Shown: positions 8,482-17,527 of the stretch, one piece after another
Layout: every line of letters begins with the position of its first letter
How positions within the stretch are numbered: position 1 is the stretch's first letter
DNA from: Shewanella japonica
Lineage (GTDB): Bacteria > Pseudomonadota > Gammaproteobacteria > Enterobacterales > Shewanellaceae
Assembly: GCF_002075795.1 (NCBI RefSeq)
Contig: NZ_CP020472.1
Location: forward strand, 4,334,501 to 4,398,500
Reading direction: 5' to 3'
DNA length: 64,000 nucleotides
Position numbers and translations under genes: made by a program
Notes under the pieces: model-generated
The model's database searches: none
Told to the model about the DNA's origin: nothing
What the model saw: only the letters and a program-made list of their open reading frames with translations

Positions 8482-10683
8482 TTAGTCTTTAAAAATCAAA
8501 GAATCTTGTGCATTTAGGTACCAGTAAGGTTTAGTCTCACCAGTTTCGTCTGCAGCAAATTCAATAAACTCAATGTAAGCACTATCAACACGTTGGTTTT
8601 CTGCAGGATGCTGCCATGAATCAGGTACTTCAATCGCCCAGCTCATGCCGTTTTGATCTTGAAAATACTGGCCTTGTGAAGCCGCTGACGCATCGTCATG
8701 CATGCCTAAAAAGCGCGTATCAAACAAATCAGTTGGTGCTTTATTTTTCAAATGGATTTCTAATTTACGGCCAGGGTTTTGCCCATCAGTAATATTCTTC
8801 GCCGCTAAGCCATGATCTGTACCTGGAGTGGCAAAAATAAATGGGTCATAAGGAAATTCAGGCATGTCATCGACATGAACCGAATCAATAAATGGCACGG
8901 TCATTTGCCATGTCGCACGATACTGAGTACCACAACCCGGCTCTGTTCTGAAGTATAAACAGCCGTTACCTGGTGTAGCGTGCTGCCATAAATCTTGACT
9001 GAACAGTAATACCGCATTAGTTTGATTTTCTTCTAATGGCGAGGTGGTTTGTTTCACCCCTTGCATGCTCCACTCAATCGCAGACTCTTGCACATTACCG
9101 CGTCCCACATCAGGCAGTTGCACCGCAAAGCCGTTATGGTAAGCAGCGCCCATGGCCACTAACTGCGCATCAAATGCCACACGACGCACCATGTCATTTT
9201 TACTGAACTGGCTAATACGTAATTGCATCACCACATCGTTCATATCAAAGTCACCTTGGTTCGGATATAAATCCTCATAAGCCAGCGTGGTGTACTCAGA
9301 AGAAGATGGGTAATAACTGATCGTGATACCCGTTTCAGTGACTGTAATTGGGTAATCCTCTACCTCACCATCACTCACACCACCAGTAGGCAGTAGATCA
9401 GCAACCGAACTTAAACGAAATCGTGCCCATGTCTCACCGGTTTTAGCCCAATTTGGGACATCAATTGATAAGGTGGTTGTGCCCGCATTTAATGAACGAG
9501 CAGCAATCACTTTTTCGTCAGTATCAAACTCGCCATTTTGGTTCCAATCAATCCAACCATTTAAAAATGCCGCATCTCCTTGGGTTGTGACAATCAACAT
9601 CGCATTTTCGCCGATTTCAAACCCTGTAGGCATACTGATACCGTCATCATCATCGATACCATCACTTTCATCATCAGATAATGGTGCTGGATAACCGTCT
9701 GATTCATTATCAACAACACTACCCAATTTCATATTGCCAACAATTCCGTGGCGAGCACCATTTGAGTCTATTAAGGTGCCGTAAGTGTCTGGCGCATCAC
9801 CAAAATCAACACTGTCTCCTACTGGCACTTCGGCAAGCGCACAACGCGCACCGTCATTAGAAGTAGAAGAAGGACCATAAGAGAAAAGTTCAGCTTGTGG
9901 AGTATCAGCATCGACGTTGACTTTAAATACATTACCGTCACCGTTGTTACTCAAGTATAAGTTGCCATCTGGATCAAAGAACTGCGCACCAAAGGTAAAG
10001 CTACCACTGTCTTTGGTGATCACATTACCTAAGTTTTCATGCGCACCCGTGCTAGGGTCAATTTTGATTAAGGTACCGGTACTACCATTTGTGACGGCAT
10101 ATAAGAATCCATTACTTGGGTGAAAGGCAAAATCGGTAATGCGATAAGTGGCATTAGCTTTACTGCCTGAGACAATATTCATTGGATGATCATTACCATC
10201 AAGTGGCACAGTGAATAAGCCAACACCTTTGCGGTAGCCATACCAAACGTTTTGATCAATCGCCACATCACCAACATAAAAATCTTGATTGGCTGCTGCG
10301 CTGTCTTTGGTGATTGTTAATGGCTCTACTTGGTAATCTTTACCCACTTTACCGACTGTGGCATTTTCGTAATCCCAACCGTAGAGGTAATTATCAAGAT
10401 AACTAAAACCCACACCGTTGAGTGCTTTGTTAATCCCCATATCTGGTGACAATACAGTATAACTACCTGTACCAAGTTCAACGCCAAAGGTCTTCGGAAT
10501 GCCCGATGGCGTTTGCACGATAAAGGCTTCCGTCGGACAAGCATCAAATGCTTCAGCAGCATGGGTATTAGCACTAAATAGCGCCATGCCAGTGCCAATA
10601 GCAATACTACTGAAACCAAGAATATTGATGATTTGGGCGTTCAATGAATTTACATTAGTTGCTTTTACAGTTGCTGTTTTCAT
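8482..10683 (-). CDS. Secreted GEVED and LruC domain protein
   Basis: A 733-residue exported protein. A long signal peptide ends near THAAEA (residue 44). Residues about 45-285 resemble the DUF6923 beta-propeller-like repeat domain (FAFHPSNGFLYAVTNG). A GEVED domain follows, starting VDFGDAPDTYG near 292 and rich in Asp (DDESDGIDDDDG), which suggests calcium binding. An LruC domain begins near 470 with DLYPNQGDFDMNDVVMQL and runs to the C-terminus. Proteins of this layout are common in marine gammaproteobacteria; their role is not established. It precedes the small lipoprotein gene in the same direction. No C-terminal sorting signal was seen. Confidence 0.85.
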   Translation of the reverse strand: MKTATVKATNVNSLNAQIINILGFSSIAIGTGMALFSANTHAAEAFDACPTEAFIVQTPSGIPKTFGVELGTGSYTVLSPDMGINKALNGVGFSYLDNYLYGWDYENATVGKVGKDYQVEPLTITKDSAAANQDFYVGDVAIDQNVWYGYRKGVGLFTVPLDGNDHPMNIVSGSKANATYRITDFAFHPSNGFLYAVTNGSTGTLIKIDPSTGAHENLGNVITKDSGSFTFGAQFFDPDGNLYLSNNGDGNVFKVNVDADTPQAELFSYGPSSTSNDGARCALAEVPVGDSVDFGDAPDTYGTLIDSNGARHGIVGNMKLGSVVDNESDGYPAPLSDDESDGIDDDDGISMPTGFEIGENAMLIVTTQGDAAFLNGWIDWNQNGEFDTDEKVIAARSLNAGTTTLSIDVPNWAKTGETWARFRLSSVADLLPTGGVSDGEVEDYPITVTETGITISYYPSSSEYTTLAYEDLYPNQGDFDMNDVVMQLRISQFSKNDMVRRVAFDAQLVAMGAAYHNGFAVQLPDVGRGNVQESAIEWSMQGVKQTTSPLEENQTNAVLLFSQDLWQHATPGNGCLYFRTEPGCGTQYRATWQMTVPFIDSVHVDDMPEFPYDPFIFATPGTDHGLAAKNITDGQNPGRKLEIHLKNKAPTDLFDTRFLGMHDDASAASQGQYFQDQNGMSWAIEVPDSWQHPAENQRVDSAYIEFIEFAADETGETKPYWYLNAQDSLIFKD

Positions 10684-11396
10684 ATTGCATCTCGCTATTC
10701 GTTATCAGGATGTAACGGTATAATGCACAGCGAATGCCAACTTTCATTATCCTTTAAATACAGAAACTTATATAGTCAACAAAGATTTTTATTATGGCTA
10801 AAATGCATTCTGCAACGCATTCTGATTTTGAGAAGATGGGTGTTTTGAAGTGAAAGTTCGTTGTAATTAGCTAGATCAGATTAAAGTTTCAAGTGGCCTT
10901 TATACTTCTAAGCTTCGATTGGATTAGCTTAAGGCCGACGCTGAGATCAAATCCGAAGCATCCACACCAGAAGCAGCCAACTTTAAATTTCATTTATTAC
11001 CTACTTTAACGAGCAATATAAAATTTGCCCTTCTGCGGCCATTAACACCTCTCTAAATTATCGACTCAAAATTTTGCTTTTTGGCTTTTTTCGCTCGATA
11101 GCATTATCTATTTAAAGCAGATTTCGGCTTTGCTTTATGCGGAAAAACCATATTTACACGACTCTTTCAAAATGCATAAAAGGCATTTTACAGCGTAATA
11201 CTCTAAATACTTGAACGCCAATATCAATGAGCCACACTAATAGAACTTTAATACACCCTCATAATATTTACTTAATTTACAATAAGATGCAACATTAGAC
11301 ACACTAATAGCACGGTTATTTAACCATAATATTTCCGCCACAAACATTAATGATAATCAATATCATTACTATTTATAAAGTTGTTAGGGGAAAGAA
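10684..11396. other. Long intergenic region with a decayed repeat and a Fur box
   Basis: About 713 bp between divergent genes. No convincing ORF. Around 10940-10980 it has a degraded, reverse-oriented match to the dispersed repeat seen at 53.3-54.7 kb (shared pieces AGATCAAA and CCACACCAGAA). A small 7-bp hairpin is at 11169-11189. The right end carries the Fur box and promoter of the TonB receptor gene. Confidence 0.5.
11349..11367 (+). promoter_or_regulatory. Fur box upstream of the TonB-receptor iron operon
   Basis: The core TGATAATCAATATCA (11351-11365) matches the 7-1-7 Fur consensus TGATAATnATTATCA with one mismatch and lies 31-48 bp before the receptor start. This implies iron-dependent repression of the four-gene operon that follows. 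Confidence 0.85.
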
Positions 11397-13373
11397 ATGT
11401 TTAAAAGGACACTCGTTGCGTTTTCTGTTAGTTCAATAATGTTAGGTATGCCTTCGTTAGCTATTGCTGATGATGGACCTGGTATTAATAAAGCTGATAT
11501 GGAAACTATTGTTGTAACAGGATCCAAAAGCGAAAGCTTACTAAAAGAAGTTCCAGCTTCCATCGAAGTATTTACTTCACAGGATATTGAGGCAATGGGT
11601 GCAGTTTCTGTAAGAGATGTAATTTCTCGTGCAACAGGTGCACAAACTTACGCTCAAAAAGGAGGGATTAACTTACGTGGAATAGGTTTTAACTATACCG
11701 TTGTACTTGTGAATGGGCGTAAGCCTGGTGCGATGGAAAACAATAAAGATTTCCAAAGTTATATCACAGATAACATAAACATCGATTCTGTCGACCGCAT
11801 TGAGGTCTTACGGGGTCAAGCTGGTGTCATGTATGGATCGAATGCGATCGGCGGTGTGGTTAACATTATAACTAAACAAAGCTATGAGGAGTCATCTACT
11901 TATACTGTCTCACACGGTTCTAATGAGTCTAAAGTGGCATATACTCACGATTTTGGTCGTGTAAACAACCTGTTTGGAAGTATTTCAGGCTCCTACACTG
12001 ACTATATTCCAGTTAAAGAAGATACTTTAGACGACAATGGTAGCTGGCAAGAAACAGCTAGTGGTGACTTAGTAAACTTTAACGGTACGCTTGGTTATGC
12101 CATTAACCAAAATAATGAAATTCGCTTTGAAGGTAGCTATTCAAACCTTGATACAACAAGCACCTCATTAACTTATTCAGACGAAACACTCGTGGATGCT
12201 GGAGGTAATGAGTTTACCAATACTACTTCCTCTTCTAGAGTTTCTGAGACTTATCGAAAACGTCTTGGAGGTTCAATTATCCTTGATGGCTTTACTCAAG
12301 ACCACAGCTATACTGCGGGGTTAACGATGAGCCAAGTTGAACTATCAAAGGGCGGTTTCGATCAGGTTTATGACACCATGGTGTTAGACTTGCAAGATGT
12401 TTGGCAAATCAATGACTGGAATAAATTAATTATTGGTGGTGAATATCTAAATGATCAAATATCTCGTGAAAACTTAGAATTAACTGAAGATAGCTTAGAC
12501 CGTTATGCCTTCTACCTACAGAACGAAATGTCATTTTTTGATCGCTCACTAATACTTATTCCAGCGGTGCGCTTTGATAACGACAGTGCTTTCGGTAACA
12601 AATTTACTTATCAACTTGGCGGAACATATGAGTTTATTGAAAATAACTTTATTAAAGCCAATCTTGGTACTGGTTATAAAGCCCCTGTTCTAACTGAGCT
12701 TTATGCCTACGAAACCCAAGGTGAAGCGACTGTTTGGGGAAATCCAAATCTCACACCCGAAGAGTCAGAAAGTTGGGATATTCGATATGAAGTCTATTTT
12801 GATCGATTATCTGCAAGCATTGGTTATTACAACACCGACGTAACAGATATGTTCTCCTCTCAAATCTGTGCAGATTTTGAAGAAGGCAGTGAAGATCGTA
12901 TTTATTGTGACAACCTACCAGAGCCAATTCAAGGTGATAATAAATTACGTTATAACGTAGGTGAAGCTTCAGTAAAAGGTATTGAAGCACAGCTCACTTA
13001 TAGCCTAACCGATAACTTAAATATTAAGCTAAGTTATGACGGTATAGATGCAAAACAAATTGACGAAGATGGTATTGAATCCGACCTAACCTTCAATTCA
13101 GAAAACATCTATGGCTTAGATCTTCAATATCATAACCCCGATGATGATTTTAGTATCAACATTTGGGGCGCATATAACCAAGACTACTTATACAGTTCAG
13201 GTTCTGAACGCTTTGACTTCTATAACTTCAATGCATCGCTACAGAAAGGTTTTGGCGACAAATACTCTATAACATTTGCTGCATACAACTTATATCAGTC
13301 AGAACGTGATAGCCAAACTGACACCGCAATCTCCCCATTGGAATGGCGTTTGAGTTTCTCAGCCAAACTTTAA
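11397..13373 (+). CDS. TonB-dependent siderophore/iron receptor
   Basis: A 658-residue outer-membrane receptor that imports an iron chelate using energy passed by TonB. A signal peptide covers about residues 1-24. A TonB box (METIVVTGS) is at about 36-44. The plug domain follows to about 160, with the LRGIGFNYTVVLVNGRKPG and IERIEVLRGQ-like signatures, then a 22-strand barrel ending LRLSFSAKL-like with a terminal Leu. It has a strong ribosome site (AGGGGAAAG) and sits directly behind a Fur box. The next three genes encode membrane proteins that usually accompany siderophore receptors. FepA/CirA-like in general form; the siderophore is unknown. Confidence 0.93.
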   Translation: MFKRTLVAFSVSSIMLGMPSLAIADDGPGINKADMETIVVTGSKSESLLKEVPASIEVFTSQDIEAMGAVSVRDVISRATGAQTYAQKGGINLRGIGFNYTVVLVNGRKPGAMENNKDFQSYITDNINIDSVDRIEVLRGQAGVMYGSNAIGGVVNIITKQSYEESSTYTVSHGSNESKVAYTHDFGRVNNLFGSISGSYTDYIPVKEDTLDDNGSWQETASGDLVNFNGTLGYAINQNNEIRFEGSYSNLDTTSTSLTYSDETLVDAGGNEFTNTTSSSRVSETYRKRLGGSIILDGFTQDHSYTAGLTMSQVELSKGGFDQVYDTMVLDLQDVWQINDWNKLIIGGEYLNDQISRENLELTEDSLDRYAFYLQNEMSFFDRSLILIPAVRFDNDSAFGNKFTYQLGGTYEFIENNFIKANLGTGYKAPVLTELYAYETQGEATVWGNPNLTPEESESWDIRYEVYFDRLSASIGYYNTDVTDMFSSQICADFEEGSEDRIYCDNLPEPIQGDNKLRYNVGEASVKGIEAQLTYSLTDNLNIKLSYDGIDAKQIDEDGIESDLTFNSENIYGLDLQYHNPDDDFSINIWGAYNQDYLYSSGSERFDFYNFNASLQKGFGDKYSITFAAYNLYQSERDSQTDTAISPLEWRLSFSAKL

Positions 13374-13391
13374 AATAATAAAAATCAAATA

Positions 13392-13420
13392 TAAGAGCCT
13401 GATTAAGAGCTGGGCTCTTA
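13392..13420 (+). other. Intercistronic stem-loop between receptor and DUF3649 genes
   Basis: An 8-bp perfect inverted repeat (13392-13399 with 13413-13420) sits in the 68-bp gap after the receptor gene. It has no T-run. A plausible role is stabilising the receptor mRNA or lowering downstream expression; this is inference. Confidence 0.4.
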
Positions 13421-13441
13421 TGATTCATTGAGGTTTATAAA

Positions 13442-13738
13442 ATGTCGTCTAAAGTCGCTCCACTAAATATGAGCTGGCCAGATTTTTATTTTAGGCTAGC
13501 ACTTGCCACTGTTGGTAATTACTTATTTTGTGTTCTATTTACTGTCGTATTTAGTCTTACACTTTCATCCAACGTTGCATTTGCAATCACAGAGGCAAGC
13601 ACGCTCTCTATGATTGTTTTTCCTACCATTATGATTTGGGCAATTAGTGCAAGAAGTGCCCTTTTTGCATGGGCTGTCGTAGGGGGATTTACCCTGCTTC
13701 TATCGCTTTTGTATCTAATTATTAAGTTGGGAAATTAA
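13442..13738 (+). CDS. DUF3649 inner-membrane protein of iron operon
   Basis: A 98-residue protein with three predicted membrane helices (about 22-42, 50-68, 75-95) and the family-typical segment IMIWAISARSALFAW. DUF3649 proteins are regularly found with TonB receptors, PepSY proteins and DUF3325 proteins. The exact role is unknown; participation in iron-chelate transport or reduction at the inner membrane is inferred from context. The next gene starts 4 bp after its stop. Confidence 0.75.
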   Translation: MSSKVAPLNMSWPDFYFRLALATVGNYLFCVLFTVVFSLTLSSNVAFAITEASTLSMIVFPTIMIWAISARSALFAWAVVGGFTLLLSLLYLIIKLGN

Positions 13739-13742
13739 CGCT

Positions 13743-15383
13743 ATGAGTTTTATGAATACAATAAGAGAAGCTTACTCAAAAAATAAAGGTCCTGGAGTTC
13801 GTAAAGCCAACACTTGGTTACATACTTTAACTGGTTTTTTCCTAGGGTGGATTTTCTACCTCATTTTCTTTACTGGTACATTTAGTTTTTATCGTGAAGA
13901 AATGATGTTGTGGGCTTGGCCCGAGTCTCATCTATCTACTGCTGCTGAAGTACAAGATTTTAGTTCTATTGGTAGCTACTTAGATACTTACGCTCAGGAC
14001 TCTCCTCAGTGGAGTATCATGATGCCAAGTGATCGTTCACCAATCACAAAGGTGCGATATTACGATGAAGGAGAACGACCATCAAAACATGGGGGTCACA
14101 ATGTCACTATAGATTCTGCTACAGGTGAACAAATTGACAGCCGTGATTCCCGTTTAATGAGTAAGATGGTTCAGGCTCATTACATGTTGTTTGGAATGGG
14201 AAAACATCTCGGTTTAACCGTAGTGGGTATTATTACTATGGTGATGTTTGTCGCGCTTATAAGCGGCGTAATCATTCATCGAAAAATATTCAAAGATTTT
14301 TTCACCTTTAGGCCGAAACGGGGACAAATGTCTTGGCAGGATATGCATAATGTCACTGGAGTTGTGGCATTACCCTATCATTTCGTATTTATTTTCAGTG
14401 GTTTACTTCTCACCGTATTCTTATTAAATCCCTGGGGAATTCAGGGCGCAATGGAAGGAGATGAAAAAGCGTTTCGTGAATTAAACGGTGGGAAAATGGG
14501 CTTAACAATACCAGATATGCCCCTTAACCCTGTCACTAGATTACCTGTGACTGAAGGAACATCAGCAGTACTGAACTCGATACATTCTCAGTGGAATGAG
14601 CGCCAGGATGGCAAAATCGCCATGATTATGTTTTCGAACCCTGGTACACCCAAACAACAAATTGTTATTCGTGGAGAGCGAAATAATGATCTTGCTAGCG
14701 GTGCTAAAGCCCCGAGTTGGTCTTTTAATGCTGAAGGTGAACTCGTTAAGGCAACCCAACCAGCTCCCCCTCCAAGCTCAATCATTGCTTTTAAAAATAT
14801 ACTCGAGCAAGCACACCAGCAGCTATACGCAGGTCCTATAGCGCGGGCTATTTACTTCTTAGGAGGGTTACTCGGCTGTATCATGATTGCTACAGGTTCA
14901 ATTATGTGGGTACAAAAGCGTGAAAAGCGTAAACGCAATGCGGCGCCAACAAAGAGTGTACTTAGAGCTAAGTTCTTAAATGTAGCGACCATTGTCGGTT
15001 TACCAGCTTCCATGTTAATTGCTTTCTGGGCAAACCGTATTATACCAGCTGGCTTAGACATGCGAATGAATCTAGAGTTATTTACTTGGTACGGGGCTTG
15101 GGTTGCAATGTTCATACATGCGTATTACGTTGGTTCAGATAAAGCTTGGCGCCAACAAACGCAACTCATTGTATTACTTTCTATTAGCTTAGCTATATAC
15201 AACATTTTCATTCAGTACCCGTTGTTAGGAATTGGTTCTGGTTTTACCTGGCTACAAGTACCTCTAATGATTAAGCTGATTGATATTTCATTTATTGCCA
15301 TCGCTGCAGTGGCATTATATTGCCTTAAGTTTATGCCCAAGAAAGAGAGAGAAGTACAGTTAGAGGAGACGGTAAATGCTTAG
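13743..15383 (+). CDS. PepSY-associated TM protein (PiuB-like iron-regulated membrane protein)
   Basis: A 546-residue inner-membrane protein of the PepSY_TM family. The first helix (about 27-50, LTGFFLGWIFYLIFFTGTFS) is followed by a periplasmic PepSY region with His-rich loops (HGGHNVTID), a helix pair near 155-175, another near 195-220, one near 360-385, and three more toward the C-terminus. Family members are iron-repressed and thought to help release or reduce iron from siderophores; some act as ferric reductases. It overlaps the next gene by 8 bp. Fur control is expected from the operon promoter. Confidence 0.88.
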   Translation: MSFMNTIREAYSKNKGPGVRKANTWLHTLTGFFLGWIFYLIFFTGTFSFYREEMMLWAWPESHLSTAAEVQDFSSIGSYLDTYAQDSPQWSIMMPSDRSPITKVRYYDEGERPSKHGGHNVTIDSATGEQIDSRDSRLMSKMVQAHYMLFGMGKHLGLTVVGIITMVMFVALISGVIIHRKIFKDFFTFRPKRGQMSWQDMHNVTGVVALPYHFVFIFSGLLLTVFLLNPWGIQGAMEGDEKAFRELNGGKMGLTIPDMPLNPVTRLPVTEGTSAVLNSIHSQWNERQDGKIAMIMFSNPGTPKQQIVIRGERNNDLASGAKAPSWSFNAEGELVKATQPAPPPSSIIAFKNILEQAHQQLYAGPIARAIYFLGGLLGCIMIATGSIMWVQKREKRKRNAAPTKSVLRAKFLNVATIVGLPASMLIAFWANRIIPAGLDMRMNLELFTWYGAWVAMFIHAYYVGSDKAWRQQTQLIVLLSISLAIYNIFIQYPLLGIGSGFTWLQVPLMIKLIDISFIAIAAVALYCLKFMPKKEREVQLEETVNA

Positions 15384-15726
15384 TTACTTTGTAATATCAA
15401 CCTGTTTAGGGTACATCGCATTTGCATTACTAGCACAAGCTATGAATGTGCCTCGCCGTAAGAATTGGCATTACTCACAAAACGTACAACATCGTACATT
15501 AAAAAGAGTATTAGCCTTTGTCTTCTTAGCATTATCAGTATTCCCATTAGTGCAAGTATTTGGTGTTTCTGAAGGCATCACATTATTCTTCATTAACATT
15601 AACTTACTCGCCTTTGCTATCGTAATAATGGTGACCTATTACCCAGCAATGCTTAATCGTCAATGCCTAGTGGCAGGTGTTGTATGCCTAGTGACAGGGA
15701 GCTTTACTAGCGGGTTAACAGTATAA
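15376..15726 (+). CDS. DUF3325 inner-membrane protein of iron operon
   Basis: A 116-residue protein with four predicted helices and the family-typical start MLSYFVISTCLGYIAFALLA, followed by a short basic loop (NVPRRKNWHYSQ). DUF3325 proteins cluster with PepSY and DUF3649 proteins behind siderophore receptors. It overlaps the PepSY gene by 8 bp and is the last gene before the terminator at 15824. No biochemical role is known. Confidence 0.78.
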   Translation: MLSYFVISTCLGYIAFALLAQAMNVPRRKNWHYSQNVQHRTLKRVLAFVFLALSVFPLVQVFGVSEGITLFFININLLAFAIVIMVTYYPAMLNRQCLVAGVVCLVTGSFTSGLTV

Positions 15727-15823
15727 GCAGGCTAGTTACTTAGGGGGTTGAAGCAATTTAGGTCTAGATGCCCACTAGGGACTTATTTGATAAAGGTATA
15801 GTTGCTATTAGCTCGATATTTAA

Positions 15824-15855
15824 AGCCTCACAACATTAAGTTGTGAGGCTTTTTT
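15824..15855 (+). terminator. Intrinsic terminator of the iron operon
   Basis: A perfect 11-bp stem (15824-15834 with 15840-15850), a 5-base loop and a run of six T. It closes the Fur-controlled operon. Confidence 0.9.
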
Positions 15856-15935
15856 GCTCTATGATTGAGTGGATATTTATCAAATTAAAGTTGCAGTTGC
15901 TGGTGTTCTCTTGATTTTCAAACGCCGTTTGGATT

Positions 15936-15954
15936 AGCGCCACGACTTTGATCT
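15936..15954 (+). repeat. Isolated copy of the dispersed AGCGCCACGAC repeat core
   Basis: These 19 bases are identical to 54482-54500 in the repeat array near 54 kb (AGCGCCACGACTTTGATCT). The preceding CTCTTGATTTT also resembles the array sequence CCCTTGATTCT. It is a single truncated member of the same repeat family, 38 kb away. Confidence 0.75.
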
Positions 15955-16272
15955 GCTAAAAAATGAACCCAAACGATATATACATAAACGAAATTTGTAT
16001 GATGCAAACTGTGTAACTAACTCTAATAATTTGATAATTCTCAATTTAAAGTATTAATCCTTTTTACTGACACTTTTATCAGGTAAACACACTTTGTTTT
16101 AAGGTATTAATAATCAATCAGTATTTACATCAATAAGATAGAAAATATAGGATGGCATTAATCAATAATTTAAGCTGCCGACGTTAAACCGTGAGCCATT
16201 CAATAAGCTGTTATATGCAAAAAAGGAGTTTAAAAGTGCGTAAACTTATTGTCTTTGATAAAAAACACATTG

Positions 16273-16512
16273 AATGCTTGGGGTTATAGACATAATCCTT
16301 CTTAATACTCAAATTCAGGAAATTGAAAATGATGGATGGAAAATAATTTCGGTTACAGCAAACACAGCATTGTTAGGCAAGATTATGTCCTTTACCATCT
16401 TGATAGAATCTCCAGAAACCTAAATCAGTTGGGGGGCAGAGTAAACTTAATTACAAGCAGTCCGAAAGATGACTCGCTGGTACTCCTAAATTTCAGCTGT
16501 TTCGGACATTAG
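16273..16512 (+). CDS. Small hypothetical protein, 79 aa
   Basis: An uninterrupted ORF that ends 8 bp before the next gene, suggesting co-transcription. It starts MLGVIDIILLNTQIQEIEND and contains an EIENDGWKIISV segment that loosely recalls DUF4177-type small proteins. No ribosome site precedes the ATG, whereas a good AGGAG precedes a GTG at 16236 in another frame that stops after 22 codons, so the gene may have lost its original start by a frameshift. The 545-bp stretch before it (15727-16272) holds only the operon terminator and the isolated repeat. No function is proposed. Confidence 0.4.
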
Positions 16513-16520
16513 GCATCACT

Positions 16521-17018
16521 ATGAAAATCACTCTATCTATTTTACTACTCATTATGTCAGCAAATAGTTTTGCAACCGATGTGAAGCTGGGAAATCTACA
16601 GCGATATGGCACTTCTCCGCATCTGGAGCTATTTCTAATGCCAAGCGGAGGCAATAGCATAGCTGAAGTATTCGAAGTAATTACTTATCGTGAGCGCGAA
16701 TTTACAGTCCGTCTCATTGGCCAGTCATCTGAATTAACCAATCAAGAGCTGCTAACCTTTTATCAAACTCATTACCCAATCGAGCTAGAGGCTGCATTTA
16801 AATCTTCAGGCAATATGCATAACCCCGCAATAAGCGGAGTGAGAGATAAGTTTCCGGAAGCATTGAAGTCTACGACTATTTTCAAGCAGTTACTTATCGA
16901 ATTAAATAAACTAGAGTATGAAGTGACTAACATTGAGTTTGAAAAATTTACCGCATATAAAAAACATGGCATATCAATACCTGATGTCTATATAAGAGTG
17001 GTAAAAAGTCCCAAGTAA
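16521..17018 (+). CDS. Hypothetical exported protein, 165 aa
   Basis: It has a clear signal peptide (MKITLSILLLIMSANSFA) and then a soluble, Cys-free domain with no motif I recognise. It follows a small ORF by 8 bp and is followed by about 500 bp without genes. A periplasmic location is predicted; no function can be assigned. Confidence 0.65.
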   Translation: MKITLSILLLIMSANSFATDVKLGNLQRYGTSPHLELFLMPSGGNSIAEVFEVITYREREFTVRLIGQSSELTNQELLTFYQTHYPIELEAAFKSSGNMHNPAISGVRDKFPEALKSTTIFKQLLIELNKLEYEVTNIEFEKFTAYKKHGISIPDVYIRVVKSPK

Positions 17019-17527
17019 GACGAGGTAAATTAGCCCTACGCACAGTTATTGCCACGAATGGACAGTATTTTTTATAAGTGGATATATAAAACCGTACTAA
17101 AAGATCAAGATAAAATACGCACTGTTTTAAAAAGTAATGACCTGTACATTTAGCAATGTCTTCTTTCCAGCAAAGCTGTCAGGACGATAAACAGTTGTTT
17201 TTTCGTCTGCACCGCCTATGTTAGCCAACACATTTTAGCTCATTATTGTGGACGTTACTTTTTATCCACTTGCCATATATTCTCTAATGGAACGCATCAT
17301 TTTAAGCGCTTTAACTCTAATAAGCTTTTGTCCATAAGCGAACCACGGCGTTTGCTTCATTTCGTTACTCACCCAATTCAATTACATCAAAAGTAAAATT
17401 ATTCAACCTTGTCGTTTTTATTCAATCTTAACGCTCTTAGCTTGATTACTATTTATCCCATCCAGAACAGCGCTCATGACTAAAATAAGCCTCTGTTCGT
17501 CATTTATAATTTAACCCGGTAACAGTA
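17019..17527. other. Intergenic stretch with no recognised feature
   Basis: About 509 bp of AT-rich sequence without a convincing ORF, strong hairpin or repeat. It probably holds the promoter of the following acetyltransferase gene, but no clear -35/-10 pair was chosen. Confidence 0.4.

Noticed and set aside
13392..13420. Terminator between the TonB receptor and the DUF3649 gene
   Set aside because: The stem has no T-run and the downstream genes clearly belong with the receptor, so it was reported as an intercistronic stem-loop.
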